Shown piece by piece: positions 17,839 to 26,943 of a stretch of 64,000 nt of DNA. Below the pieces are notes generated by a model. The model was not told the DNA's origin. It saw only the letters and a list, made by a program, of their open reading frames with translations, and made no database searches. Each line of letters begins with the position of its first letter. Position 1 is the stretch's first letter. The stretch covers positions 1-64,000 of the forward strand of contig NZ_JBHSFP010000034.1 of NCBI RefSeq assembly GCF_042654065.1, in the 5' to 3' direction. The DNA is from Sphaerisporangium dianthi. GTDB lineage: Bacteria > Actinomycetota > Actinomycetes > Streptosporangiales > Streptosporangiaceae. The translations under genes and the position numbers were made by a program.

Positions 17839-20736
17839 ATGCCCATCGGTGAATCGCTGATAACAAAGGCGTTGGGAGATCTTGCCATGGGAAGCCTGCG
17901 CACCATCTCCCACATTGAGCCCGATGGAGCAACAGACATTCCTGATATCTGGTCCGTCACGATAAACGATCTTTCGGGCGAGATCACTGGGATACTCACG
18001 AACCGCCAGGCCGAGGATGTCGCGAATTTCCTTTCAAGCTTCCAAGTTCGTAACATCTTCCAGGCTCACTTTCTGTGCCGACTTTCCGCCACCGACAAGA
18101 AAACCTTGACATCCATCATCGGCAATCTTCGGGAAACATTTATAGCTTCGGCGGATCATTGGTGCGCAGACAGCGAAACGCCATGGAATAGCCATGCAAC
18201 CGACTTCTGGGAAAATATAGATAGTTATCTGGAGTCCGCACTTCCAGCGCAGCGGGTTCTACAAGCCCTAAGTCCAGCAGAACTACATGAATTCCGTAAC
18301 CAAATCGGCGGAGATCCAGCGACAGCTAAAACTCGCAAAGGGATCCCCCGGTTTTTGCGACATTTAGTAGAGATGTCGCTAGACCTGGATCGTTTGATTG
18401 CAATCAAAGACAACGTGGCCGATATCCGCCGGCATATCACCGAGCACTACAGCCAGATTCGCCTTGAACACTCCCAGCAAGATTTTCGCATCCAGATTGA
18501 CAAGCTATACATAGATCGCGATCTTACCGATCCACTGACAAAAAACATAATAAGCAGTTCTGCAATTTTTAGAAATCAGCGTAAGGCAAGGCTAGTCGTT
18601 ACCGGAGATCCAGGGGTAGGTAAGAGCACGTTCACCGAGTACCTAATTCGCCAATTAGCCGAAGGCACCTCCGACACCTGGACAACTCCTCTTATAATTC
18701 ACTGTCGAGAGTACGCGTCGCGAGGCACAACCAGTATCATCGACCTACTACGGGACAAGATCAGTAACACCTTACACTTGAGGTTTTCCGAGAACGAAAT
18801 CGAGGATATCCTCACGCTAGGCCGAGGCTTCATAATTGTCGATGGTGTAGATGAGATACTAGACCTTGGTCGCCGCCGTTCTTTAGTGCGGTCCATAGAG
18901 ACTCTCACTAAAAGATTTCCACTATGCTCCGTAATCGCTACGACAAGAAATATCGGCTACTCGCAAGCACAGTTTGACTCGGCGCTATTCACGCGATACG
19001 AGCTTCGGTCATTCACTAACAGACAAGTTCGCGAGTACGCGACACGATGGTTCACGCTCACAAAACGCTCCGATTCGGAGCTGTCCAAATTCCTCATCGA
19101 GCTAGAGTCGATTCCGGATCTTCGCCGCAATCCATTGATGCTTTCTCTGCTCTGCATCTTATATAAGGCTCGTGGATACATCCCGCGAAACCGACGGCAG
19201 ATATACTCGCAATGCGCGGATCTGCTTTTCAATCGCTGGGACTCTATGAGACATATCGAACAACCTTATGATCACCAGCACTACGGTGACGAACTGATGC
19301 AGGAGATCGCGAGCTGGTTCTACAAGAGTCAGGCCGCACAGGCTGGATTGGAAGAGCAGCAGATCAGGAAAGTCATAGCAACCTTCCTCGTTGACACTGC
19401 CGCAGTACCTGAACTAGCAGCAGAAAAACGTGCTGGCGCTTTTCTCGACTTCTGCGCAGATCGGGCCTGGCTGCTTGGAACAGCAGGAGTAAATGACCGT
19501 GACCAAAGAATATTCGTGTTTACACACCGGACCTTCATGGAATTCTTTGCCGCGGAATCTCTGGTCAGAAACTCCGAAATCGCGAATATCACTTCGGAGG
19601 TCGCAAGAATATTTGATCGCGACTCCAGCTCAGTTTTACCAGATCTTATCGTGCAGTCGGCAGAAGTTCACCGCAGGGGTGGTGCAAGACAGATAATCGA
19701 CGGACTACTTGAGCGAGGCAAGACCCTTGGAAAGAAAAGCCACGCTCGTTACCTCCCTCTGTGCCTAAGAATCATCAATCTGTCTCCAGTGAGCCCGCGA
19801 CTCATGGATGACGTCTTCTCTCGCACACTAACTGAGTGGTCGGTGACGTCTCCCCACGCATCTTTTGATTCCACGATCGCAGTCCTCAATCTATATCGCG
19901 ATCCACGAGCAAGGTTTATGAATATGTTGGACGCTAGCATCAGTTGCATGACCGATAAGGCATGCCCAGATGCGCATCCGCATCCTTTTGAGGAATTCAT
20001 AGCGCGCTGGGCCAACGTCTGCATGGCGGACCTTGCTGTCGAATACGAGGCGGAATGGGCAGAGTACGTAGATTCAGCAATCCAACGCACGATTCCTCAT
20101 CTAATCGCATCCTCGGATAAAACCCTCACTCACTACCTGATCGAAGCCGGCTACATCGCACCGCCCAAGACTGGCGTAACCTCTCTGGGGACCCTTGCAT
20201 TCGATAAGTCCGTGGCTGGGTATTCGTTCAGGAGCCTGGAGAGGATTCTCAGAGGGGTCGGAAATAACTACGATGATCATATTGTGGGCGACCTCGGATC
20301 ATTAGCCGATCAGGGAGCATCCTTCCGTGCGTCGTTAGCCCTCATGCTGGACACCGTAACCCGTGACCGAACGTCGCAACTGCCCTCCAACTGGATAACC
20401 GACACGGGCACCACTCCGCAGTCTGCAGCATGCAGAAATATACTCCTGTGGATCTGTTGCGCCACCTACGAGGCATATGGCCATCGCAACAGCTTTCACG
20501 ACTCCATCGAAGCCTTCATGGGGATACAATTCGAGCAATTGTTCGATACGCGCGAAAACAACATAGACAAGAGGTCTCGTCGATATGGCCTGGAGGTAGC
20601 ACCGACCAAAAGGTCTGGAGCTCAGATTTTAACGGCCACAGATATAAAGGAGCTGAGTAAAACTTTCCCATCATGGCTCCCTCGCTGGTGCAGGGGCACC
20701 TATAACTTGATCTACCAGGAGCCTGGACAGGATTAA
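17839..20736 (+). CDS. NACHT-type STAND NTPase, candidate defence protein
   Basis: The 965-residue protein has a central NACHT NTPase: P-loop GDPGVGKST at 256-264 and Walker B FIIVDGVDE at 331-339 with the Asp-x-x-Asp/Glu signature, followed by an RNPLMLSLLCILY winged-helix region (about 435-445) and THRTFMEFFAAESLV (about 558-572), both typical of NACHT ATPases. The N-terminal 230 residues and the long helical C-terminus match nothing I can name. Codon use is far more AT-rich than the neighbours, with TTA, ATA and AGA codons, indicating recent acquisition. Bacterial NACHT proteins include anti-phage bNACHT and Avs-like systems; defence is an inference from class and from its place as cargo of a conjugative element. 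Confidence 0.9.
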   Translation: MPIGESLITKALGDLAMGSLRTISHIEPDGATDIPDIWSVTINDLSGEITGILTNRQAEDVANFLSSFQVRNIFQAHFLCRLSATDKKTLTSIIGNLRETFIASADHWCADSETPWNSHATDFWENIDSYLESALPAQRVLQALSPAELHEFRNQIGGDPATAKTRKGIPRFLRHLVEMSLDLDRLIAIKDNVADIRRHITEHYSQIRLEHSQQDFRIQIDKLYIDRDLTDPLTKNIISSSAIFRNQRKARLVVTGDPGVGKSTFTEYLIRQLAEGTSDTWTTPLIIHCREYASRGTTSIIDLLRDKISNTLHLRFSENEIEDILTLGRGFIIVDGVDEILDLGRRRSLVRSIETLTKRFPLCSVIATTRNIGYSQAQFDSALFTRYELRSFTNRQVREYATRWFTLTKRSDSELSKFLIELESIPDLRRNPLMLSLLCILYKARGYIPRNRRQIYSQCADLLFNRWDSMRHIEQPYDHQHYGDELMQEIASWFYKSQAAQAGLEEQQIRKVIATFLVDTAAVPELAAEKRAGAFLDFCADRAWLLGTAGVNDRDQRIFVFTHRTFMEFFAAESLVRNSEIANITSEVARIFDRDSSSVLPDLIVQSAEVHRRGGARQIIDGLLERGKTLGKKSHARYLPLCLRIINLSPVSPRLMDDVFSRTLTEWSVTSPHASFDSTIAVLNLYRDPRARFMNMLDASISCMTDKACPDAHPHPFEEFIARWANVCMADLAVEYEAEWAEYVDSAIQRTIPHLIASSDKTLTHYLIEAGYIAPPKTGVTSLGTLAFDKSVAGYSFRSLERILRGVGNNYDDHIVGDLGSLADQGASFRASLALMLDTVTRDRTSQLPSNWITDTGTTPQSAACRNILLWICCATYEAYGHRNSFHDSIEAFMGIQFEQLFDTRENNIDKRSRRYGLEVAPTKRSGAQILTATDIKELSKTFPSWLPRWCRGTYNLIYQEPGQD

Positions 20737-20813
20737 CGTCTTCACCGACCATCCTTGATTCACGCCGATTGAGTTCGATACTCATATCCGCGCTAGCAAT
20801 GAAGCGGAGAGTC

Positions 20814-21149
20814 ATGATCACTTACCTGCAAATATCGACGACTGTCCCCAGTGAGGATATGGCCAGCAGGTTGGCTCGCAGCATTACGGAAAACAGGCTG
20901 GCCGCGTGTGTACAGATCGTCGGCCCGATAAGGTCGATCTACTGGTGGCAGGGCAACCTAGAGAACTCGCAAGAATGGCTACTGCAAATAAAGGCGACTC
21001 TTAGCCTGTTCCCTGCACTGGAGAAGCATATCAAGGCGAATCATAGCTACGAGACGCCTGAGATCATTGCGACTGAGATTGTCACCGGCAACGCTGAATA
21101 TCTTGCATGGATTAGCGCTGAGACGAAGAGAAGTGGCGCTTCGTCATAG
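20814..21149 (+). CDS. cutA: CutA (CutA1) family protein
   Basis: From the ATG at 20814 (GGAG just upstream) the protein has 111 residues, the normal CutA1 size; an in-frame ATG at 20799 is possible. The ferredoxin-like trimer-forming fold is recognisable from ITTVPSED-type start (TTVPSEDMASRLA), LAACVQIVGPIRSIYWWQG, EWLLQIKA, and HSYETPEIIATEI. CutA1 is linked to divalent-metal tolerance in E. coli but its biochemical role is unsettled. It follows the NACHT gene by 77 bp in the same direction with similar AT-richer composition. Its last 38 bp overlap the end of the convergent XRE gene. Confidence 0.9.
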   Translation: MITYLQISTTVPSEDMASRLARSITENRLAACVQIVGPIRSIYWWQGNLENSQEWLLQIKATLSLFPALEKHIKANHSYETPEIIATEIVTGNAEYLAWISAETKRSGASS

Positions 21150-22548
21150 CTAGGTCTTCCATGAAGGCTCGGACTATTGGTTGGGTCTGCCAGCGTCTCA
21201 AGGACTCGGCGAGGACTTCGAATCTTGGGAGCCAGAGGGCGTATTCGGTTTCTCTGACTGCGGCGAGGCCGTCTCTTGCGAGTTTGGCGGCTGCGTCGAT
21301 GGAGCCTTGGACGAGGTGGGCTGTGGCCATGTCGGCGAGGATGATGGCGGCTCGCTTGCGCTCGACTTGAGGGAGTCGAGCGATGACGGCGTGTGCCATC
21401 TCTTCGGCCTCGTTGAGTCTTCCCATGCGTGAGTAGGTCGCGATGCGGAAGGAGTCGAAGCGGTCTTGGTCGAGGAAGCGGGTCCAGACGCGGTCTTCTT
21501 CGGGGTCGGAGATGCTGAAGGCTTCTTCGGCGCGTGCCCAGGAGTGGACGGCGCTCTCTTTGTCACCGAGGGCCGCGCTCTCCTCCGCGTGCCGCGCGGC
21601 GAGCCATGACATCGTCCCCGGGGATGATGACGGGGGAAGTACCTCTAACGCGCTCGCCAGCAGCGCTCTCGCTCGCCCGTGGGAGCCTTTGGCGCTGGGG
21701 ATGTAGCTGCGGTAGGCGTAGGCGCACGCGATGATGCTGGGATCGTTGGCCTCTTTGGCGGCGCGCTCCGCAGTGGTGTAGAAGTTGCGCGCGGTCGTTG
21801 GGCTTCCCATGTCGCTGGCGATCCAGCCGGCCAGGACGCTGCTCTCCGCTGCTACGACGATCAGGCGTTGCCTCAGCTCGTCCTTGGGGTCAGTGGCCGT
21901 GCCGTTGAGGATCGTCCCTACCTCTCTGAGGTGGAGGGCGAGACCCTTGTAGATGCTGTTCGCGGGCATGATTTCTTCGAGGCGATGGAAGCCGGCGGAC
22001 CGTGCCTCCATCTCGCGGACCACGGCTTCGTCCAGGGCGGACGGCTTGGTCAGGGCGTAGGAGAGCCGTTCCCATACCTCGTTCTGGGCGAGTGTTGTGG
22101 TGGCACCAAGTCGCGCGATCATGCCGAGCAGTTCACGGCGTTTCAACGCGTCACCCCGCTTCCCGACTTCTTCCGCTAGGAGCTGCAAGTCGAATGTGTC
22201 TGTGGCGATCTGACCTTCGCCGCTGATCACTTGAGTACCTCCTGCACCAGTGCTGTCACTCATCGGAGAAAGCCCCAGATGGTGACGCAGGTGTGCAGGC
22301 ATACCCAAGCCATCAGCGAACGCCTCAAATGTAGACTTTGCGGTCGGGATGCGCTTGCCCGTCTTGTACTCGCTAATACGTCCCTGAGTGATTCCGGTCA
22401 GGCTGGCGATCTGTCCTTGAGTGATCCCGAACTTGGCGAGGATGCGGATGATGCCCCCGACATCGCGCCGCCGGCACACATCGTCCATGTCTTGACGTGC
22501 GAAAACGGCATCGAGGATGTCTCTGATGCTGCGCTGGTCCATTGCCAT
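21112..22548 (-). CDS. XRE-family regulator with TPR-like C-terminus
   Basis: The 478-residue protein has an N-terminal Cro/C1 helix-turn-helix (about 35-75: ITQGQIASLTGITQGRISEYKTGKRIP) and a long alpha-helical region with TPR-like units (about 150-470), the layout of many actinobacterial XRE-TPR regulators. It is convergent with cutA and opposes the transfer genes, a usual position for an element's master regulator. Peptide or other ligand sensing by the TPR part is possible. No signal that fixes its operator was found. Confidence 0.88.
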   Translation of the reverse strand: MAMDQRSIRDILDAVFARQDMDDVCRRRDVGGIIRILAKFGITQGQIASLTGITQGRISEYKTGKRIPTAKSTFEAFADGLGMPAHLRHHLGLSPMSDSTGAGGTQVISGEGQIATDTFDLQLLAEEVGKRGDALKRRELLGMIARLGATTTLAQNEVWERLSYALTKPSALDEAVVREMEARSAGFHRLEEIMPANSIYKGLALHLREVGTILNGTATDPKDELRQRLIVVAAESSVLAGWIASDMGSPTTARNFYTTAERAAKEANDPSIIACAYAYRSYIPSAKGSHGRARALLASALEVLPPSSSPGTMSWLAARHAEESAALGDKESAVHSWARAEEAFSISDPEEDRVWTRFLDQDRFDSFRIATYSRMGRLNEAEEMAHAVIARLPQVERKRAAIILADMATAHLVQGSIDAAAKLARDGLAAVRETEYALWLPRFEVLAESLRRWQTQPIVRAFMEDLAMTKRHFSSSQR

Positions 22549-22805
22549 GGCGCGCGTTCCGCTCCTCTGGTCATTCGCCTACTTGGAAGTTCGGTACCGC
22601 TAAGTCCATCACACCGTGAGATATCACGGCGAGATTAGCTGAAGGCCCTTTGCTTGGAAACCTCTCCTCAAGGCAAGACGCAGGTCAGAGCCAGAGGAGG
22701 AGGCCAAAGGGGCATATCTCCGCGAATGAGGTAACGCGCAAGGAAATCAATGATCGCGACCCGTAGAGGCCGGCTAGTGGCCTCGAAGCATGGAGACGCG
22801 AAGAG

Positions 22806-23201
22806 ATGATCAAGAAGCCCAAAGACGACTCTCCCGTCGCCCTGGCCGCATCACGCTTGTCCCAAGCTCTGGAGAGTCACGGGATCATCGCTGATGTCCA
22901 TCCCGGCGAGAGAGTGGCTGCGCTCTCCGTCCGGTGTGGCCTGGTGGTGTGGTGTGAGCACGGATCTGACGGACCACACTTCCGCTGGTGGACCGGACGC
23001 TGTTCGCAGAGCACGGGGCGAAGGGTCTACGCCTTCTCCCCGATCGCTCTCCCAGACTCAGCGGCGCAGCGCATCGCCCTCCTCTACTGGGAGATGGTGC
23101 GGGACCAGTGGCTCCCGGCCGCTGTGCCAGACCAACCGGAAGTCAACTCACGAATTCCAGGGCAGCGGATGAGCGCAGACGGCGGGTCCGGCGATGGTTG
23201 A
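22806..23201 (+). CDS. Hypothetical protein of the transfer region
   Basis: The 131-residue protein reads like a globular small domain with Trp-rich strands (VVWCEHGSDGPHFRWWTGR, LLYWEMVRDQWLP). The ATG is preceded by GAGACGCGAAGAG. It overlaps the next gene by 8 bp. I recognise no named family; similar small proteins precede tra genes in streptomycete conjugative elements. Confidence 0.65.
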   Translation: MIKKPKDDSPVALAASRLSQALESHGIIADVHPGERVAALSVRCGLVVWCEHGSDGPHFRWWTGRCSQSTGRRVYAFSPIALPDSAAQRIALLYWEMVRDQWLPAAVPDQPEVNSRIPGQRMSADGGSGDG

Positions 23202-23451
23202 ACCCCAGATCATGTGGGTGCAGTCACCGAAGATCCTCGCGTTTAGACACGGCATGGTCGGTGGGGTTCGCGCCTTCACCTTGGACGTGGTCTCCCGGCC
23301 GATGGAACTGCACTGCAAGTTGCCCGGCCCAAAGGGGTCACAGCCGATCGAACGGCTGCCCTCGGAGGAAGCCGCCCACAAGCGGGCGCGTGAGAAGGTC
23401 CGCGAGTTCCTAGAACTGTTCCATCAGAGACAACCGCCACCCTCGGCGTAA
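23194..23451 (+). CDS. Hypothetical protein
   Basis: The 85-residue frame overlaps the preceding stop. It has a beta-rich N-terminal half and a helical basic C-terminal half (SEEAAHKRAREKVREFLELF). It is the last gene before the terminator at 23482. Function unknown. Confidence 0.6.
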   Translation: MVEPQIMWVQSPKILAFRHGMVGGVRAFTLDVVSRPMELHCKLPGPKGSQPIERLPSEEAAHKRAREKVREFLELFHQRQPPPSA

Positions 23452-23481
23452 GCCCTTTCCGGCATGTGATCTCCGAAGCCG

Positions 23482-23538
23482 CCCCCGGCGGAGCCAGAGC
23501 GTTCACCCGCTCCTTCCCTGGCTCTTCCGGGGGCTTTT
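23482..23538 (+). terminator. Rho-independent-type terminator
   Basis: CCCCCGG pairs with CCGGGGG at 23527-23533, supported by inner pairing of AGCCAGAG with CTGGCTCT, and is followed by CTTTT. It ends the two-gene unit at 22806-23451. Confidence 0.7.
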
Positions 23539-23570
23539 CGCGTCTGATCAGCCCGCCCACCTGCGGGTTA

Positions 23571-23612
23571 TCTCACCGCATGATCTGTTCGATCTCACCG
23601 CAGAATCTCACC
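23571..23612. repeat. Three TCTCACC direct repeats upstream of transfer operon
   Basis: TCTCACC occurs at 23571, 23593 and 23606; the first two copies extend to TCTCACCGCA. They lie in the leader region of the transfer operon that starts at 23689 and could be operator half-sites. Confidence 0.35.
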
Positions 23613-23688
23613 TCGTGATGGGTGCACCCCTTCCGCCGAACCTACCTTCGCTTCGCAAGGTTCCGACGGCGAAAAGGAAGTGATCCCC

Positions 23689-23868
23689 ATGGCGTACCTG
23701 ACCATCCTGCTTGCTGCCCTCGGCCTCGCTGTGGCCGGCCTGGTCTGGTTCCTCACGATGTCCGCGAGCATCCGCCGGGCGGACCGGCACATGAGCCTGT
23801 CAGGTGCGCCCCGTACCTCCATCGACGGCGCGACGCGTCGCCTCGTCGGCGTCCACGTCCGCCGCTGA
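23689..23868 (+). CDS. Small membrane protein of transfer operon
   Basis: The ATG at 23689 has AGGAAG at the right distance; an upstream GTG at 23680 is less likely. The 59-residue product has one N-terminal transmembrane helix (LTILLAALGLAVAGLVWFL) and a basic tail. Small Spd-type membrane proteins of this kind support plasmid spreading in streptomycetes; that role here is inferred from position. Confidence 0.6.
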   Translation: MAYLTILLAALGLAVAGLVWFLTMSASIRRADRHMSLSGAPRTSIDGATRRLVGVHVRR

Positions 23869-23911
23869 CCGCAGCACCGCCCTACTCCTGCGACATGAGG
23901 AGGTGAACAAG

Positions 23912-24043
23912 TTGCGCATCCCCCATCTGTTCGACCGCCGCTGCCCCTGCGGCGCGCTCACCGACCCAGGCACAGCCCGGTGTCGAAAGTGCCGCGCCCG
24001 TGCCCGGTGGCACCGCCGAAAGGCATATCACGACGGCATCTGA
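23912..24043 (+). CDS. Small zinc-ribbon-like protein
   Basis: A TTG at 23912 follows GGAGG by eight bases and gives 43 residues; a GTG at 23903 overlaps the ribosome binding site. The product contains CPCG and, 12 residues on, CRKC, a plausible four-cysteine zinc site, followed by a strongly basic tail (RARARWHRRK). It may bind nucleic acid. Confidence 0.55.
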   Translation: MRIPHLFDRRCPCGALTDPGTARCRKCRARARWHRRKAYHDGI

Positions 24044-24094
24044 CCTGAAGGAACGCCGACTGCCCAAGACGCGACGAGAGGAGGTGAGGTCCCT

Positions 24095-24283
24095 ATGACG
24101 GTGTCGATTCCCCTGGTGGCGCTCCTGGGCGCGGTCGTGTTCATCGCCTGGCGCTACCTGGGCTTGCGACTCTGGCAGGCCGTCACGTGTCTGCTGTTCG
24201 GCTTCTTCCTGGCCGCTACCGCCGTCGCCCCCGACATCCGGCGCGCGGTGAGCGCCGTCCTGAGCTGGCTCACCAGTTCCTGA
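24095..24283 (+). CDS. Small two-helix membrane protein (Spd-like)
   Basis: The 62-residue product has two hydrophobic segments (PLVALLGAVVFIAWRYLG and AVTCLLFGFFLAATAVAP). GAGGAGG lies upstream of the ATG. Position ahead of traB suggests a plasmid-spread-type protein; no closer assignment is possible. Confidence 0.6.
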   Translation: MTVSIPLVALLGAVVFIAWRYLGLRLWQAVTCLLFGFFLAATAVAPDIRRAVSAVLSWLTSS

Positions 24284-24314
24284 CCCTGTCCCCGACCCAA
24301 GGAGTTGATGCCTA

Positions 24315-24659
24315 GTGGCCCACACTCATCCATATCCCGAACCAGCGCTTCAGGAGGTCATCGACCGCAACCGCACCGCCCGACAGCTCATCACCGCCTT
24401 CTCCTCCACGACCCTGACCCTTGCCGACATCTGGCAGCACGTCACCACCGCACTGGACGACACGCTCACCCTCGCAGCACAGATCACCAGCCTTCACGCC
24501 GAACTCTCCCGAGTCCACCGGCAGCGCGCCGACATAATCGCCGCAGCTCGCGCCACCCTGGCCGCTCACCACGACGGCGAAGCCGACCCGCTCTTCTACC
24601 TGCGAGACGAACTCACGGCACAACACGCCGACGAGGCCAGGCGAGGTGAGGGCGGATGA
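24315..24659 (+). CDS. Hypothetical helical protein upstream of traB
   Basis: The GTG at 24315 follows AAGGAG. The 114-residue product is mostly alpha-helical with a probable coiled segment (about 45-85: LDDTLTLAAQITSLHAEL). It overlaps the traB start by 4 bp in ATGA and is therefore likely co-translated with the translocase. Function unknown. Confidence 0.65.
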   Translation: MAHTHPYPEPALQEVIDRNRTARQLITAFSSTTLTLADIWQHVTTALDDTLTLAAQITSLHAELSRVHRQRADIIAAARATLAAHHDGEADPLFYLRDELTAQHADEARRGEGG

Positions 24660-26476
24660 CGAGGCACCGGCACTCTCGACACCGGTTGCGCCGCAACGCC
24701 CGCCGCATACGGCGCGACGGCATCGAACCGATGATGATCCTGTCCGATGACCTGGAGTTCGCGCCCATCGTCCTGGTGACCCTCGGCCAGGCGATGTGGC
24801 GCTATCGCTCCGAACTCGCGCCGCTCAGCATGACCTTTCTGATCTTGACGGGTGGGGCGATCCTTCACGCGGCATACGCCACATGGTGGCCAACAGTGCT
24901 CATCGTCACTGCGCTGACCTCGTGGGCGCTCGCGTTCTTCGGCCGATGGGTCAACCTCACCCGCCCTGCGGAACGCGGCTACGCCGCGGTGACCGTGATG
25001 CTCGCCGGGGGATGGACCGCAGCCGCGACAGCCGTAGGGCCGTTCACCGTGCCACTCCCTCATGTGCTCGCCATGGGAGCCTTCGTCGCCGGCCTCCCAT
25101 GGTGGGCACACCGCCGCCGCCGTGCTCGCGTACGCGTGGAACGCACGCTCGCCGCCTGGCCGGAGATCTCTCAGGCCGTCGGCCTGGCCGGTTCACGCAT
25201 CCAATCAGCGGTCGTAGACCTGTGGGGCTACCGCGCCCGGGTAGCGCTGGCACGCGGGCAGACGGTGGAAGACGTCGTGTCCAAACTCCCCGCGCTTGAG
25301 TCGGCTCTCGGCACGCGGCGTGGAGCCGCACGCGTCCAACCGGTGCCCGAACGCGCCAACCGCATGGAACTGCGGGTCATCGAGACCGACCCGCACGCCG
25401 ACGCGATCGCCTGGCCCGGTCCCTCCGTCAGCTCCATCACCCAACCCGTCAAGCTGGGGCTATTCGAGGACGGAAGCCCGGTGCGGGTGTCCCTGCTACG
25501 ACGTCACGCCCTGGTGGGTGGCGTGGCCGGCGCCGGAAAGAGCGGCGGGGTCAACGTCATCCTCGCCGACCTGTCCGCCTGCCCGGACGTCGTCATCTGG
25601 GGCATCGACCTCAAACGCGGGATGGAACTCCTCCCGTGGGCATCCTGCCTGGACCGCCTGGCCACCACCGCCCAGGAGGCCCAAGCGCTGCTGCGCGACG
25701 CCGTAGCCGTCCTAGACGGTCGCGCGGATCTGCTGGCCCAGCAGGGGCAACGGGTCTGGCAGCCACGCTCCGACGCGCCCGCCCTGGTCATCCTCGTCGA
25801 CGAGTACGCCGAACTCGTCGACGAGGCACCCGAAGCCGTCAGGCACGCCGACTCCATCGCCCGTCGCGGGCGCGCCGTCGCGGTCACCCTCGTAGCCGCG
25901 ACACAACGCCCCTCCCAGAAGGCCATGGGGCACGGCGCGGTGCGCTCACAGATGGACGTACGCATCTCCTTCCGCGTACGGGAACGGCGAGACGTGGACC
26001 TCATCCTCGGACAAGGCATGCTCAAGGGCGGCTGGCACTCCCACACCCTCAACGCCCCCGGCAAGTTCCTCGTCAGCGCACCGGAACACGACATCCCTCG
26101 CCGTGCCCGTACCTTCCTGCTCGCCGACGACGCCGTTCAGCGCACCGCTGTCCGGCACGCCTCCAACCGTCCGCCACTCGATGACATCTCCGTCGCCGCC
26201 CTCGAAACGGCCCCCATGGAAGCCGATAGAGACGCATCCAGCGAGAGTTCATCGGCTGTCCCGTGCGAGGTACGTCAGGCAGCGTCACAGGACGCAGAGA
26301 ACACGCTGTGGGCGGCTCTCCGCGACGCTCCCACAGAAGGACTCTCGATCGATGACCTGATGCGACGCACCGGCATGGGCCGCTCATGGGTCTACTACCG
26401 CCTGCAAGAACACGCCCACTCCGGACGCGCCGCGCAAGTCAGCCGGGGACGCTGGCGCGCACTGCCAGACAGCTAA
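24656..26476 (+). CDS. traB: FtsK/SpoIIIE-type conjugal DNA translocase of element A
   Basis: The 606-residue protein has an N-terminal basic segment, four hydrophobic stretches (about 35-165), then a RecA-like motor with Walker A GVAGAGKS (289-296) and Walker B ALVILVDE (376-383), then AATQRPSQKAM and a C-terminal winged helix (about 540-606: EGLSIDDLMRRTGMGRSWVYYRL). This is the TraB/TraSA layout of actinomycete conjugation, in which one hexameric translocase moves double-stranded DNA between mycelia and the winged helix recognises short repeats at the transfer locus. The array starting 10 bp downstream (26486) is a candidate for that locus. Confidence 0.92.
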   Translation: MTRHRHSRHRLRRNARRIRRDGIEPMMILSDDLEFAPIVLVTLGQAMWRYRSELAPLSMTFLILTGGAILHAAYATWWPTVLIVTALTSWALAFFGRWVNLTRPAERGYAAVTVMLAGGWTAAATAVGPFTVPLPHVLAMGAFVAGLPWWAHRRRRARVRVERTLAAWPEISQAVGLAGSRIQSAVVDLWGYRARVALARGQTVEDVVSKLPALESALGTRRGAARVQPVPERANRMELRVIETDPHADAIAWPGPSVSSITQPVKLGLFEDGSPVRVSLLRRHALVGGVAGAGKSGGVNVILADLSACPDVVIWGIDLKRGMELLPWASCLDRLATTAQEAQALLRDAVAVLDGRADLLAQQGQRVWQPRSDAPALVILVDEYAELVDEAPEAVRHADSIARRGRAVAVTLVAATQRPSQKAMGHGAVRSQMDVRISFRVRERRDVDLILGQGMLKGGWHSHTLNAPGKFLVSAPEHDIPRRARTFLLADDAVQRTAVRHASNRPPLDDISVAALETAPMEADRDASSESSSAVPCEVRQAASQDAENTLWAALRDAPTEGLSIDDLMRRTGMGRSWVYYRLQEHAHSGRAAQVSRGRWRALPDS

Positions 26477-26485
26477 CAGTCGGTA

Positions 26486-26563
26486 ATCGTCCACGTCCAC
26501 GTCCACGCGCGCGCCTGCACGTAAAGGGACGCACAGCCGTCCATGGACGAACGCGTGGACGAT
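26486..26563. repeat. Repeat array behind traB of element A (candidate transfer locus or operator)
   Basis: Three GTCCAC units run head to tail at 26489-26506, the palindrome GTCCATGGAC is at 26539-26548, and ATCGTCCACG (26486-26495) is matched in reverse by CGTGGACGAT (26554-26563). The array fills the gap between traB and the excisionase-like gene. Confidence 0.6.
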
Positions 26564-26637
26564 CACGCATGGTGACGACGGAGGTGATCACCACAGGGAT
26601 TCCACGCCCGATGGGCGTGAGCGAAGGGGGTGAGCCC

Positions 26638-26808
26638 TTGCAGGCATACACAGTCGAGCAGGTCGCCGAGATGCTGCACGTAGGCCGCGACAAGGTCTAC
26701 TTCCTCCTCAGGACCAGGCAGCTTCGCAGCATCAAGATCGGGAAGCTGAGGAGGATCACCGACCAGCATCTAGCCGAGTTCATCGCCGCTCTCGAAGAGG
26801 CCAACTGA
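26638..26808 (+). CDS. xis: Excisionase-like MerR/HTH_17 DNA-binding protein
   Basis: The TTG at 26638 with GGGGG upstream gives 56 residues; ATG codons at 26611 and 26569 are in frame and cannot be excluded. The protein is one winged-helix unit (YTVEQVAEMLHVGRDKVYFLLRTRQLRSIKIGKLRRIT), the pattern of excisionases and helix-turn-helix proteins next to integrases of actinomycete integrative elements. It would direct excision with the integrase at 27189. Confidence 0.75.
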   Translation: MQAYTVEQVAEMLHVGRDKVYFLLRTRQLRSIKIGKLRRITDQHLAEFIAALEEAN

Positions 26809-26810
26809 TA

Positions 26811-26836
26811 CCGCACTGCACTGCACTGCAGTGCGG
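26811..26836. promoter_or_regulatory. Palindromic operator candidate upstream of RHH gene
   Basis: CCGCACTGCA and TGCAGTGCGG form a perfect 10-bp inverted repeat with a 6-bp centre, and ACTGC is repeated in tandem inside it. It lies about 110 bp before the ribbon-helix-helix gene and directly after the xis stop. Confidence 0.5.
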
Positions 26837-26943
26837 TGCAACGCATCGTGCTACGCTGCCCTACGTCAGGACTGGACAGACGCCCCGACCGTCCGCCTGA
26901 GCAGCGACACGGACAAGCATCAGCCGCATCAAGAGAGAACGGC

